From assembly GCF_009746585.1 (NCBI RefSeq), contig NZ_WRPO01000028.1, forward strand, positions 1 to 41,282: DNA of 41,282 bases. The letters are read 5' to 3'. Below, in pieces: positions 7,299 through 15,293 of this stretch. Within the stretch, counting starts at the first letter, position 1; every line of letters starts with the position of its first letter. Made by a program: the position numbers and the translations under genes. The stretch comes from Novosphingobium aquimarinum. Its GTDB lineage: Bacteria > Pseudomonadota > Alphaproteobacteria > Sphingomonadales > Sphingomonadaceae. The notes beneath the pieces are model-generated. The model was not told the DNA's origin and did not search any database. It saw only the letters and a program-made list of their open reading frames with translations.

Positions 7299-9242
7299 TC
7301 AGAAGCGGACGCGCACGCCGCCATAGGCCGCGCGACCCGGCGTCGCGAAGCTGAAGACTTCCTCGTAGTCCTCGTCGATCAGGTTCTCGATCCGGCCATA
7401 GACCGAAATCGCGTCGCTGATACGGTAGTCCGCGGCGAGGTTCACCAGCACGTATTCCTTCAGTGAGACGCGGACGGGCGTGTAGCTGGGGTCGGTGTAG
7501 GCGACGTCGGTCATCCGGCCGTTATATCGCATAGTCAGCGTGCCCGAAAAGCGTTCATCGTCGCTGAACACAGTAGCGTTGACGCTGCCGATGTGCTTCG
7601 GCCGGCGCACTTCGCGGATGTCGTTTTCCTTGGAATCGAGCCACGTGTAGGCGAGGTCGAGCTTGATGTTGGGGATCGGCCGCGCCGAAGCGAAGACCTC
7701 GATACCGTGCTGTTTGGAGAGCGTGGAACGGTTGTCCGGGGTCGCGACATAGTCGGGCGCCGGGTAAATGGTGAAGATCTCGTCCTTCAGCTTACTGTCG
7801 AAGTACGTCGCGCCGATGACGGCCTTGCCGTCGGCGAATTCCTGATCGACCCCGGCTTCCCAGCCCTTCGACTTTTCGGGCTTGAGGTTCGGATTGCCGA
7901 TATAGCGGCCGTCCGAATAGCCGAACAACTCGTAGTATCCCGGGTTCTTGACGCCGGTGCCATAGGCGCCGCGCACGCGCAGTCCGAAGGGCAGGCGATA
8001 GCCCGCCTGGGCACGCCAGGTGGTGGTGTCGGCGAAGCGGTCGTTCTCGTCGCGGCGCACGCTCGCACCGGCGGAAAAGGCATCGTCGATGGTCAGCTCG
8101 TACTGGCCGACAAAGCCCCAGTTTTCCGTTGAACGACGCCCCTGGAAGACGAATGCGGATGGGGTGGTATTCTCGAACTCCTCGCGTTCGAAGTCGAGCG
8201 CGCCGGTCACGCGATGCACGACCGTGTCGCTGCCGAAGCGGTAGCTGCTTTCGAGCGTGCCCTTGTAGCGCCGCCCCTTATTGCCGAAGTCGAAGTCGCC
8301 ATCGGCGAAGCTCTTGCGGGTCGTGTCGGCGAATTGTCCCGAAAGCGCGGTCTGCCAGCGTCCGTCCGCCAGCGACAGCTCACCGCGCAGCAGGCCGTAG
8401 AACGCCTCATTGCGATAGTATGTGCCCGGGCTGTCGACGATATAGCCGAACAGCGGGCTCGACGGGTCGTTCTCGGTGTTGTTGGCGTCGGCATCGGTAT
8501 AGCTGTAGCGGCCGACGCCGGTCAGCTTGAGGTTCGGCGCGGGAGTCCACGTCAGCTTGGCGCTGGCGCCGACGTTGGTCGAGCCGATGTCGCGGCTGCC
8601 GTTGCGAGCGAGCGGCGTGCCATCGGTGCCGTAGACCGAACCCGAGACGGCATAGTCGAACGTACCCGAATAGCCTGCGGCACGCGCGCCGCCCGAATAG
8701 GTACCGAACGAACCGCCCTCGGCCCGCGCCGAGAAACCGGGCGCCTCGCGACCGGTCAGCGTGATGTAATGGATCACGCCGCCGATCGCGTCCGAGCCGT
8801 AAAGCGAGGACTGCTGGCCGCGCAGCACTTCGATCTTGGCGGCCTCGTCGGCGATCAGCGAACTGAAATCGAACTCGCCCTGGAACGGATCGGACGCTTC
8901 GATACCGTCGATCAGGACCAGGACATGGTTGGCTTCGGAACCGCGCACGCGAATCTGGGTCAGCCCGCCGATCTGGCGATTGACCGCGACGCCGGGGACA
9001 TCGCGAAGCACGTCGGAGACGATGCGCGTCTGGCGCTGCTGCAGATCGTCGGCAGTGAGCAGCGTTACCGAGGCGGGAAGGTTGCGAACCGCGACCCCGT
9101 CGCCCGATCGCGACGCGGTCACGACGATGGCATTGCCCGCGGCATCTTCGCTCGGCACGCTCGGATCGCCTTGGGCATGGGCGCTCGTGGCCAGTCCGAC
9201 CGCGAGTGAGATGGCCAGCCACGAAACGGAAGTCTTGTACAT
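7299..9242 (-). CDS. btuB: TonB-dependent outer-membrane vitamin B12 receptor
   Basis: A 647-residue TonB-dependent transporter importing cobalamin across the outer membrane. It has a signal peptide (1-23, ending AHAQ), a TonB-box-like AIVVTASR (about 38-45), the plug domain with SVTLLTADDLQQRQ, VRVRGSEANHVLVLIDGIEA and VLRGQQSSLYGSDAIGGVI, then a 22-strand barrel ending in the C-terminal Phe (VRVRF) typical of outer-membrane proteins. Short BtuB-like length and a cobalamin riboswitch about 200 bases upstream support the ligand. GGGGGTGA lies 5 bases before the ATG and can be buried in a hairpin. No terminator exists between its stop and btuF on the opposite strand. Confidence 0.92.
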   Translation of the reverse strand: MYKTSVSWLAISLAVGLATSAHAQGDPSVPSEDAAGNAIVVTASRSGDGVAVRNLPASVTLLTADDLQQRQTRIVSDVLRDVPGVAVNRQIGGLTQIRVRGSEANHVLVLIDGIEASDPFQGEFDFSSLIADEAAKIEVLRGQQSSLYGSDAIGGVIHYITLTGREAPGFSARAEGGSFGTYSGGARAAGYSGTFDYAVSGSVYGTDGTPLARNGSRDIGSTNVGASAKLTWTPAPNLKLTGVGRYSYTDADANNTENDPSSPLFGYIVDSPGTYYRNEAFYGLLRGELSLADGRWQTALSGQFADTTRKSFADGDFDFGNKGRRYKGTLESSYRFGSDTVVHRVTGALDFEREEFENTTPSAFVFQGRRSTENWGFVGQYELTIDDAFSAGASVRRDENDRFADTTTWRAQAGYRLPFGLRVRGAYGTGVKNPGYYELFGYSDGRYIGNPNLKPEKSKGWEAGVDQEFADGKAVIGATYFDSKLKDEIFTIYPAPDYVATPDNRSTLSKQHGIEVFASARPIPNIKLDLAYTWLDSKENDIREVRRPKHIGSVNATVFSDDERFSGTLTMRYNGRMTDVAYTDPSYTPVRVSLKEYVLVNLAADYRISDAISVYGRIENLIDEDYEEVFSFATPGRAAYGGVRVRF

Positions 9243-9251
9243 TTCAAATCA

Positions 9252-9279
9252 CCCCCGCGCCTTGCAACGAGTGGCGCGG
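9252..9279 (-). promoter_or_regulatory. Hairpin sequestering the btuB ribosome binding site
   Basis: On the minus strand CCGCGCC (9279-9273) pairs perfectly with GGCGCGG (9261-9255) across an 11-base loop. The 3' arm runs into the G-run that is the btuB Shine-Dalgarno sequence (GGGGGTGA, 9256-9249). No T-tract follows, so a translational OFF switch driven by the upstream riboswitch is more likely than a terminator. The coupling between aptamer and hairpin is inference. Confidence 0.5.
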
Positions 9280-9439
9280 CAAGGGGCGGTTCGCGGGCAG
9301 CGAACACCGGGGCGCAAACCTCGGACCGGCGCGGTGCCAGAGGCCATGCGCCGTCCACGACCCCTTAGTCGCGCGGCAGTTCGTCGCTCAAAGCGGAGGG
9401 TTTCTCCGTGCCGTGGCCTATCCCTGGGCCTCAGCATAA

Positions 9440-9640
9440 AGCGACACGCGCCGGCCGGTCTCCTGGCTCGCGGGTCAAAGCTCCATGCACGCCTTCCCAG
9501 GTTTCCCCAGTGACTGCCCGATCCTTCGGATCAGGCTGTGTATGTCGCTCACCGCTCACAGTTGCAGGGACAGCCCCGGTCTCGGTCGATCCTTGGACCG
9601 ACCTCGCCGTGTTCCCGATTGAGCCCTTGCGGGCACCGGT
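9440..9640 (-). promoter_or_regulatory. Cobalamin (adenosylcobalamin-type) riboswitch upstream of btuB
   Basis: Read on the minus strand the region has the class's conserved blocks in order: GGTGCC (9637-9632) with a GGGAA block, CCCTGCAACTGTGAGCGG around 9573-9556, CACTGGGGAAACCTGGGAAG around 9513-9494, and the B12 box AGCCAGGAGACCGGCC (9468-9453). The bound vitamin should reduce btuB expression. The 160-200 bases between the box and btuB form the expression platform, including the hairpin at 9252-9279. The outer ends are approximate. Confidence 0.92.
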
Positions 9641-9820
9641 GCGATGTTGCGAGGCAACGGGCCTCGCGAGATCGCCCTTAGCGCAATTCGCCGGGTTCGC
9701 AATGGGATATGCGATTGGGGGCAGGGCCGGGTCGGACGCGATGCTCCGCCCTTGGTCGCTCCTTTTGAGGGGAAAGGATCGAGCGAGGATCAGCTAGGTC
9801 GAGTAGCGATGTCAGCTCGC

Positions 9821-10006
9821 TCAAACGCCGGCGCGCTGGGCGGCAGGCAGGACAAGCGCGACCGCGGCAAACCAGCCGGCCGTCACGAGGCTGTCCGGGG
9901 CCGTGGCGAAAGACGCTGCCGATAAGACGAAGAGCCCCGTCAGCATGATTCCCGGAACGGGGATGGAATATTTGGGGCTGACGCCGGGAAGGTTCTCGCT
10001 GTCCAT
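9821..10006 (-). CDS. Small membrane protein, two predicted helices, unknown function
   Basis: A 61-residue protein from ATG 10004-10006, with a weak AAGG 8 bases upstream. The N-terminus is polar (MDSENLPGVSPKYSIPVPG), followed by two hydrophobic stretches (about 20-36 and 39-55) separated by DSL. A longer version starting at 10052-10054 would read back through the upstream terminator and is not preferred. It lies between that terminator and the riboswitch, on the same strand as btuB, so it might share a promoter region with the B12 locus, but nothing in the sequence links it to cobalamin or cobalt transport. Confidence 0.5.
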   Translation of the reverse strand: MDSENLPGVSPKYSIPVPGIMLTGLFVLSAASFATAPDSLVTAGWFAAVALVLPAAQRAGV

Positions 10007-10032
10007 GCGTGAACCTTGCGGGACTGGCGTCG

Positions 10033-10055
10033 AAAAAGCTGTGGCGTTTGCCACA
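10033..10055 (-). terminator. Rho-independent terminator after the 10090-10614 gene
   Basis: On the minus strand TGTGGC, AAAC, GCCACA (10055-10040) form a perfect 6-bp stem with a 4-base loop, followed by GC and five T (10037-10033). It lies 35 bases after the stop of the upstream gene. Confidence 0.7.
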
Positions 10056-10089
10056 CGTGGCGTAAATCACACCGAGCGCGAAGCGCGCC

Positions 10090-10614
10090 TCAGATCTGCG
10101 GGCTCACGACCTGCTCCACTGCCGGTTCGACCGTGAGCTTGCTTGGTTGTTCGAGATCGAGCGGCTGCATCGCCAGCGAAGGTGCCGCATTGCTTCGCGT
10201 GCCCGAAACGACCCTGACGATGCCCTTCGTCTTGTCCGTTCCCGCCACGACGACAGTGCGGGCGGGGACCACGTCCTGCGCGGTCAGCGCCACGGGCATG
10301 ATTTCACGCGGCGCCGCGGATCTTTCGAGGTTTACGGGCGTGGGATCGGGGCCGACCGCGCGTTCGCTCATGTATTCCATCGCGTCATAGGCAACACGGT
10401 GAGCCATCGGGTCCGGCTTGGGAACGTAGAGATCTTCGGGCCCGGCTTCATACAGCTTGCGGTCGTCGCTTCCCGCGGCGAAGGTCTTTTCGACCATGCC
10501 GCGCCACTCGGGTTCGGCGGCAATCACCATTTCGGTGGGGATCTTCATGCCTGCGACCATGCCTAGCAGGGCCGTGCAGCCCGCTGCCGTTGCGATCGGT
10601 TTCCAGACGCTCAT
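10090..10614 (-). CDS. Predicted exported or membrane-anchored protein, unknown, EcfG-type promoter
   Basis: 174 residues, not assigned to a family. The ATG at 10612-10614 has AGGAAG 8 bases upstream. The N-terminus (MSVWKPIATAAGCTALLGMV) could be a signal anchor or uncleaved signal peptide. Most of the rest is acidic and Pro/Val-rich, with no obvious catalytic motif. The middle segment (EPEWRGMVEKTF, then AYDAMEYMSERA) looks helical and the C-terminal half looks extended. A GGAAC-N16-CGTT promoter lies 33 bases upstream and a terminator follows, so it is probably a single-gene unit of the general stress response. Confidence 0.8.
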   Translation of the reverse strand: MSVWKPIATAAGCTALLGMVAGMKIPTEMVIAAEPEWRGMVEKTFAAGSDDRKLYEAGPEDLYVPKPDPMAHRVAYDAMEYMSERAVGPDPTPVNLERSAAPREIMPVALTAQDVVPARTVVVAGTDKTKGIVRVVSGTRSNAAPSLAMQPLDLEQPSKLTVEPAVEQVVSPQI

Positions 10615-10647
10615 GGTGAAATCTTCCTGTTGCCTTCCACGTTTTTC

Positions 10648-10672
10648 AACGCGTTGGCCCGGATCTCGTTCC
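10648..10672 (-). promoter_or_regulatory. EcfG-type general-stress promoter
   Basis: On the minus strand GGAAC (10672-10668), 16 bases, CGTT (10651-10648). This matches the known alphaproteobacterial EcfG consensus GGAAC-N16/17-CGTT. It lies 33 bases before the start codon of the gene at 10090-10614. Confidence 0.7.
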
Positions 10673-10762
10673 CAATCTGCCCATCGAGCTCGGGATCGGT
10701 CTTGCCAGATCGGGGCCCGGCACGGCATTCTTCGTGGGCGGAGCAGAGCGGAGATGCACGGC

Positions 10763-11095
10763 ATGAGCGAGTACGTGAAAGTGGCCAGCACCGGCGAAAT
10801 CGCACCGGGACAAATGATGCCGATCGAAGCGAAGGGCGTGAAGCTGCTGCTCGCCCGCGTTGGCGACGCGTACTTCGCAGCGCAGCGCAAGTGCCCGCAT
10901 CTTGGCTTTAACTTGTGCCGGGGCAAGCTCGAGGGCCGGGCGGTCGTCTGTCCGCTGCACAAGGCGAAATTCGATCTTGCCACTGGTGAAATCGAGCGCG
11001 ATCCGCGCCTCTTGTTCATTGGCATGAAGGCCAAGAGCGACCTCGCGACATACCCGACGAAGATCGAGGATGGGGCCGTGCTGGTCGCCATCTGA
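10763..11095 (+). CDS. Small Rieske-type [2Fe-2S] ferredoxin
   Basis: A 110-residue single-domain Rieske protein that carries electrons through a 2Fe-2S cluster held by two Cys and two His: C44-P-H46 (CPHLGF) and C63-P-L-H66 (CPLHKAKFD). No oxygenase alpha-subunit domain or membrane helix is present, so it resembles the soluble NirD/ferredoxin class. ATG 10763 is chosen because GGAG lies 9 bases upstream; the ATG at 10754 sits directly on that site. No reductase or oxygenase is adjacent, so the partner is unknown. It is followed by the light-sensing kinase on the same strand. Confidence 0.85.
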   Translation: MSEYVKVASTGEIAPGQMMPIEAKGVKLLLARVGDAYFAAQRKCPHLGFNLCRGKLEGRAVVCPLHKAKFDLATGEIERDPRLLFIGMKAKSDLATYPTKIEDGAVLVAI

Positions 11096-11141
11096 TCGAC
11101 TGGCCCTGGTGCCGTCGGGTATCTCGCAAAGCGCGTTGCCT

Positions 11142-11167
11142 GGAACTGAAACGCCCTTGTCTGCGTT
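11142..11167 (+). promoter_or_regulatory. EcfG-type general-stress promoter of the LOV kinase
   Basis: GGAAC (11142-11146), 17 bases, CGTT (11164-11167), on the known EcfG consensus. It ends 30 bases before the ATG of the LOV histidine kinase, a normal distance. Confidence 0.7.
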
Positions 11168-11197
11168 GAGGTCAGGTGATTTTATACCGAGGTGATC

Positions 11198-12292
11198 ATG
11201 ACACAGGACCGTGATGGCACAGTCCATTACGATCAGGCTGGCACGAATGTCGCCAATCGCTCCGACTTGAAAGCGGACGGGAAGCGAAAGTTCAATGCGG
11301 ACCAGCCAGGCGATCACTTCTCCGGTGCATCCGGTCTGCTGTTCGAACAGGCGATGGCGCAGACACGGATGGCAGTCTGCTTGGCCGACGCAACCCAGCC
11401 CGATTGTCCCATCCTCTTTGCCAACCGGGCCTTTCGATCACTCACCGGCTATGACGAGGACGAAATCGTCGGCCGCAATTGCCGGTTTCTGCAAGGGCCG
11501 GATACCGATCCGGCGACGGTGGCGAAAATCCGCGATGCCATCGATGACGAGAACGTCGTGATTGTGGAAATCCTCAATTATCGCAAAGACGGCACGCCCT
11601 TCTGGAACGCGCTGCACCTCGGCCCGATCTACAACGACACGGGCGAGCTGATCTATTTCTTCGGCAGTCAGTGGGACGTTTCGGACATGCGCGCGACGCG
11701 GGCCGAAGAGCGGCACCAGCGGCTACTCGCGCGCGAATTGTCCCACCGCATGAAGAACATGTTCTCGGTCATCTCCGGGATCGTCAACATCACTGGCCGC
11801 GTGCGGGGAATTCCCGAGGAGGCGGGCGAGATCAACGGGCGCATCCAGGCCCTGGGCCGCGCGTACGAAACCACGCTCGATGAAGCGTCGAGCGGCTCGA
11901 TCGAGATCGGACCCGCGATCCGCGCGATCCTGGCGCCCTATGACGCCGATGGGGAGCGGCTCAGCTTCCACGGCAATGGCCTACGCGTGCATTTCGCCAC
12001 GGTGTCGGTCGTCGGGCTCGTGCTGCACGAACTGGCTGCGAACGCGACCAAGTTCGGAGCCTGGTCCCGCGACGTCGGCACTGTGGCCGTGGACTGGCAC
12101 GAATGTGCCGGACAAGACGGGATGCTGGAAGTCACCTGGACCGAAAGCGGCGGGCCTCGCGTTCCCGAAGCCGTCGCGGACGAGGGCACCGGTACCGCGA
12201 TCGTCAATCGCATGTTGCGCCATGCCGGGGGCGAAATCACACGACGCTGGTGGCCCGAAGGGCTCGAAGCGACTATCATTATCCCGGCCTGA
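11198..12292 (+). CDS. Blue-light sensor LOV domain HWE histidine kinase
   Basis: A soluble 364-residue photoreceptor kinase. Residues about 45-165 are a LOV domain with the flavin-adduct cysteine C95 in GRNCRFLQG, the flavin-contacting NYRKDGTPFWN (127-137) and the conserved Gln in FFGSQWD (154-160). The kinase part is of the HWE class: phosphoacceptor H183 in ELSHRMKNMFS, N-box LHELAANATKFGA (277-289), the WHE motif (300-302) and G-box GTGTAIV (330-336). ATG 11198 follows GAGG by 5 bases; a GTG at 11192 is part of that site. A receiver-only regulator follows 13 bases later. Such kinases are known from Erythrobacter and relatives and often act on the PhyR-EcfG stress pathway; an EcfG-type promoter lies upstream. 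Confidence 0.93.
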   Translation: MTQDRDGTVHYDQAGTNVANRSDLKADGKRKFNADQPGDHFSGASGLLFEQAMAQTRMAVCLADATQPDCPILFANRAFRSLTGYDEDEIVGRNCRFLQGPDTDPATVAKIRDAIDDENVVIVEILNYRKDGTPFWNALHLGPIYNDTGELIYFFGSQWDVSDMRATRAEERHQRLLARELSHRMKNMFSVISGIVNITGRVRGIPEEAGEINGRIQALGRAYETTLDEASSGSIEIGPAIRAILAPYDADGERLSFHGNGLRVHFATVSVVGLVLHELAANATKFGAWSRDVGTVAVDWHECAGQDGMLEVTWTESGGPRVPEAVADEGTGTAIVNRMLRHAGGEITRRWWPEGLEATIIIPA

Positions 12293-12305
12293 GGTTTTGG
12301 ACCAG

Positions 12306-12695
12306 ATGCATGCACGAACCTGCCAGATACTGCTGCTCGAGGACGAGCCGCTGATCCTGATGGACCTTGAAATCGCAGCGGAAGATGCGGGGTGCATTCC
12401 TTTATGCGCATCCAACGTGACTCAAGCGATGAAGCTGATCGGCCCCGATCGCCATGTCGATGTCGCGATCCTCGATGTGTCCTTGAAGGGCAACGAAACC
12501 TGCCTCCCGGTCGCGCGGGCTCTGCAGCAGCTCGGAATTCCTTTTCTGCTGCATTCCGGCGATCTCGATCGCAAGGACGAGACCGTCCGCGAACTTGACG
12601 CGCAGCTTATCGCGAAGCCGGCCAGCGCCGAACGCGTGATCGAGGCGGCGATGCGGTTGAAGCGTGAACCGAGCCATCAGAGCCAAACCACGTGA
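12306..12695 (+). CDS. Single-domain response regulator, partner of the LOV kinase
   Basis: 129 residues, receiver domain only. The acid pocket is E12-D13 (LLLEDEP), the phosphoacceptor D57 (AILDVSL), the switch Ser84 (LLHSGD) and the conserved Lys104 (IAKPAS). There is no output domain, so it should act by protein contact or as a phosphate sink, like single-domain regulators in other LOV/HWE systems. It begins 13 bases after the kinase stop and its stop overlaps the next start (GTGA), so kinase, regulator and the next gene form one unit. Confidence 0.9.
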   Translation: MHARTCQILLLEDEPLILMDLEIAAEDAGCIPLCASNVTQAMKLIGPDRHVDVAILDVSLKGNETCLPVARALQQLGIPFLLHSGDLDRKDETVRELDAQLIAKPASAERVIEAAMRLKREPSHQSQTT

Positions 12696-12997
12696 GCCGA
12701 CGTCGGGCGGCGATCGATCCCTTCGCCTGGAATAAGATCATATTCGATATGTGGGCGCTGCAACTCGAAGCGAATACGGTCATCGCGCTGCGAATGGCCC
12801 GGTTCGCGGGCGGCGGCGCGATAGCCTCGCGCGAGAACGAGCTGATGGTGAGCGAGAAACTCAACCTGCAGTGGGAACTGGCGATGAGCGCATGGGCCGG
12901 TACACTGGGCAAGACCCCTGAAAGCATGGCTCGCGCGGCCGTCAGGCGAACGCGAACCAAGGTCAGAGCCAACCGCAAGCGGCTCGGCGGGGCCTAA
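12692..12997 (+). CDS. Small conserved-looking protein coupled to the LOV two-component pair
   Basis: 101 residues from a GTG overlapping the regulator stop by 4 bases. The family is not recognised. It is predicted largely helical, with repeated Arg/Lys at the C-terminus (RRTRTKVRANRKRL) and aromatic residues in the first helix (DPFAWNKIIFDMWALQLEA). The pattern of a helical body and a basic tail loosely resembles phasin-like or DNA-compacting proteins, but no call is made. Translational coupling suggests it functions with, or under the same control as, the photosensory pair. Its stop overlaps the convergent cupin gene by 4 bases. Confidence 0.75.
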   Translation: MSRRRAAIDPFAWNKIIFDMWALQLEANTVIALRMARFAGGGAIASRENELMVSEKLNLQWELAMSAWAGTLGKTPESMARAAVRRTRTKVRANRKRLGGA

Positions 12998-13431
12998 TCG
13001 GTTCCGCTGCGAGGAGACCAGCCCTCCGGCGCGAGTTCGAACCCCGCGAAGTCGAAACCCGGGGACACCACGCAGCTTACCAGAGACCAGTCGCCAAGCG
13101 CGCGCGCCGCCTGCCACCAGCCTGCCGGAACCAGACCTTGCGGTTTGTCGCCGGCGAGCACTTGCGGCCCCAGGCGGATGCGCTCGATCGGGCCCGCCTC
13201 GTCCTGCGCGATCTCGAGCGTAAGCGGCGCCCCGGCATGCCAGAACCACAGCTCGGCGGCATCGACGCGGTGCCAGTGGGAGCGCTGACCATCTTCGAGG
13301 AGGAAGTGGATCGAGGTAGCCGACGCCCGTTCCCCTTCCGCCGCCGGCGCGCGCCAGGTCTCGCGGTACCAGCCGCCTTCCGGATGAGGGGTAAGGCCCA
13401 GCCGGGCGATGACATCGTGGGCACTGTCCAT
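12994..13431 (-). CDS. Cupin superfamily protein (DUF985 / cupin_5)
   Basis: 145 residues of the DUF985 cupin family. Characteristic segments are LGLTPHPEGGWYRETWR at the N-terminus, FLLEDGQRSHWHRVDAAELWFWHAG (metal-site His residues plus the Glu) and LVSCVVSPGFDFAGFEL at the C-terminus. The biochemical role of the family is not established; the fold suggests sugar or small-molecule binding. The ATG at 13429-13431 shares its A with the stop of the upstream GMC gene (TGATG), with GGAGGG upstream inside that gene, so the two are translationally coupled. A GTG three bases earlier is less likely. Confidence 0.88.
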   Translation of the reverse strand: MDSAHDVIARLGLTPHPEGGWYRETWRAPAAEGERASATSIHFLLEDGQRSHWHRVDAAELWFWHAGAPLTLEIAQDEAGPIERIRLGPQVLAGDKPQGLVPAGWWQAARALGDWSLVSCVVSPGFDFAGFELAPEGWSPRSGTD

Positions 13432-15011
13432 CACCGGCCCTCCAGGATCATTTCGGCGCCTTTTTCCGCGATCATCATGACCGGCGCATTGGTGTTGCCC
13501 GACGTGATCGTGGGCATCACCGAGGCATCGATCACGCGCAGCCCACCCAGGCCGTTCACTCGCAAGCGCTCGTCGACCACAGCCCCCATCGCGGCAGTGC
13601 CGACAGGGTGGAAAATCGTGGTGCCGATGTCGCCGGCGGCTTGTCGCAATTGCTCTTCGGTCTCGAACTCGGGGCCGGGACGAACTTCTTCGGGATGGAA
13701 TTTTGCCAGCGTGGGCTGCGCGGCAATGCGGCGCGTCATCCGGATCGCCTCGGCCGCGACGCGACGGTCCTCGGCTGTGGCTAGGTAGTTGGGGCGGATC
13801 GCCGGCGGCGTTTCGCCATCGGCGCTGACGATACGCGTCGTTCCGCGACTTTCGGGCCGCAGATTGCAGACACTGGCGGTGAAGGCAGGATAGGCGTCGA
13901 GCGCCCCGCCGAACGCCGCGAGCGAGAGCGGTTGGACATGGTATTCCAGGTTCGCCGTGGCGAAGCGCGGATCACTGCGCGTAAATACGCCAAGTTGGCT
14001 GGGCGCCATCGCCATGGGACCCGACCGGCGCAGCAGATACTCGATGCCGATCAGGCCCTTGCCCAGCAACGTCGCCGCCCGCTGATTGAGCGTGGCCACG
14101 CCATGCACCCGGTAGGCGCAACGAAGCTGGAGATGGTCCTGCAAATTGGCGCCGACTGCGGGGTTGTCGACCAGCGGCTCGATGCCGAGCGATGCCAGGC
14201 GCGCCGCCTCGCCGATCCCCGAACGTTCGAGGATCGCGGGTGAGCCGATGGCTCCGGCGGCAAGCACGACCTGTCCGCCCGCGCGTGCTTCGTGCGCCAC
14301 GTTACCGACGCGATAAGCGATGCCGACTGCGCGCCCTTCCTCGACGATGACACGATCGACGTGCGCTCCCGTTTGGACTTTGAGGTTCGCGCGCGACCGG
14401 ACCGGTTTGAGGAAGGCGTCGGACGCGCTCCAGCGCCAGCCATTGCGCTGGGTGACCTGGAAATAGCTCACGCCCTCGTTGTCGCCGGTGTTGAAGTCCT
14501 CAACGGCGGGAATGCCCGCCTCGATCGCGGCATCGCGAAAAGCCTCGAGGATCTTCCAGTGCAGCCGTTGCCGCTCGACGCGGATCTCGCCGCCCGAGCC
14601 ATGAAACGCGCCAGGGCCCGAGAAGTGATCTTCCGCCCGCTTGAAGTAAGGCAGCACCTCGTCCCAGCCCCAGCCGGTGTTGCCGGACTGCCGCCAGCCA
14701 TCGTAGTCCGCCGCTTGCCCGCGCATGTAGATCATGCCGTTGATCGACGAGCTTCCGCCCAGCACTTTGCCGCGCGGATACTTCAAGACCCGTCCGTTCA
14801 GCCCGGCCTCGGCGTCGGTCGACATGCACCAGTCGGTGCGGGGATTGCCGATGCAGTAGAGATAGCCGACCGGAACGCGGATCCAGATGTAGTTGTCGCG
14901 CCCTCCCGCCTCGAGCAGGAGGACCCGGTTGCGCGGATCGGCACTCAGCCGATTGGCCAGCACGCAGCCGGCGCTCCCGCCACCAACGACGATATAATCG
15001 AACACGTCCAT
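13431..15011 (-). CDS. GMC family FAD-dependent oxidoreductase (choline dehydrogenase-like)
   Basis: A 526-residue flavoprotein oxidising a primary or secondary alcohol. The N-terminal Rossmann motif YIVVGGGSAGCVLANRLS binds FAD, LLEAGG ends the second strand, the GMC signature PRGKVLGGSSSINGMIYMRG spans about 79-98, and the C-terminal catalytic region has HPVGTAAMG (active His) and NTNAPVMMIAEKGA. No signal peptide is seen, so it is cytosolic. The substrate cannot be read from sequence: the closest classes are choline, alkanol and polyethylene-glycol dehydrogenases, and no betaine-aldehyde dehydrogenase lies nearby. It is coupled to the downstream cupin gene. The 282 bases upstream contain no convincing gene. 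Confidence 0.9.
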   Translation of the reverse strand: MDVFDYIVVGGGSAGCVLANRLSADPRNRVLLLEAGGRDNYIWIRVPVGYLYCIGNPRTDWCMSTDAEAGLNGRVLKYPRGKVLGGSSSINGMIYMRGQAADYDGWRQSGNTGWGWDEVLPYFKRAEDHFSGPGAFHGSGGEIRVERQRLHWKILEAFRDAAIEAGIPAVEDFNTGDNEGVSYFQVTQRNGWRWSASDAFLKPVRSRANLKVQTGAHVDRVIVEEGRAVGIAYRVGNVAHEARAGGQVVLAAGAIGSPAILERSGIGEAARLASLGIEPLVDNPAVGANLQDHLQLRCAYRVHGVATLNQRAATLLGKGLIGIEYLLRRSGPMAMAPSQLGVFTRSDPRFATANLEYHVQPLSLAAFGGALDAYPAFTASVCNLRPESRGTTRIVSADGETPPAIRPNYLATAEDRRVAAEAIRMTRRIAAQPTLAKFHPEEVRPGPEFETEEQLRQAAGDIGTTIFHPVGTAAMGAVVDERLRVNGLGGLRVIDASVMPTITSGNTNAPVMMIAEKGAEMILEGR

Positions 15012-15293
15012 CGATCGAGTGCGCTAGGCGCGGGCGCGAGCATGATCAAGAGGAGCCAAAAGCGGGCTCCGGCAATTCATCGGTAAGATACGCAAGCAGG
15101 GTTGAAGCACTCTTGTCGGGGTCTAGATTGGACGACACCATGAAACGAGAGGCCGCAGTGAGTGCACGAATAGATCGGCGCAGCGGGGCGGGTGAGCCAT
15201 GAGTGTTCGTCCGGATTGCCTGCAGGTTGTCGGCGAGACGTCGATGGCTGAGCCTACGGCTCAGTCCCGGCAATTGGCGGAAGTGGCGGTGCT

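Noticed and set aside
12402..12686. Minus-strand frame opposite the response regulator
   Set aside because: Antisense shadow; the receiver domain on the plus strand explains the region.
15046..15273. 75-codon minus-strand frame upstream of the GMC gene
   Set aside because: No ribosome binding site and no family resemblance; overlaps two weak frames on the other strand.
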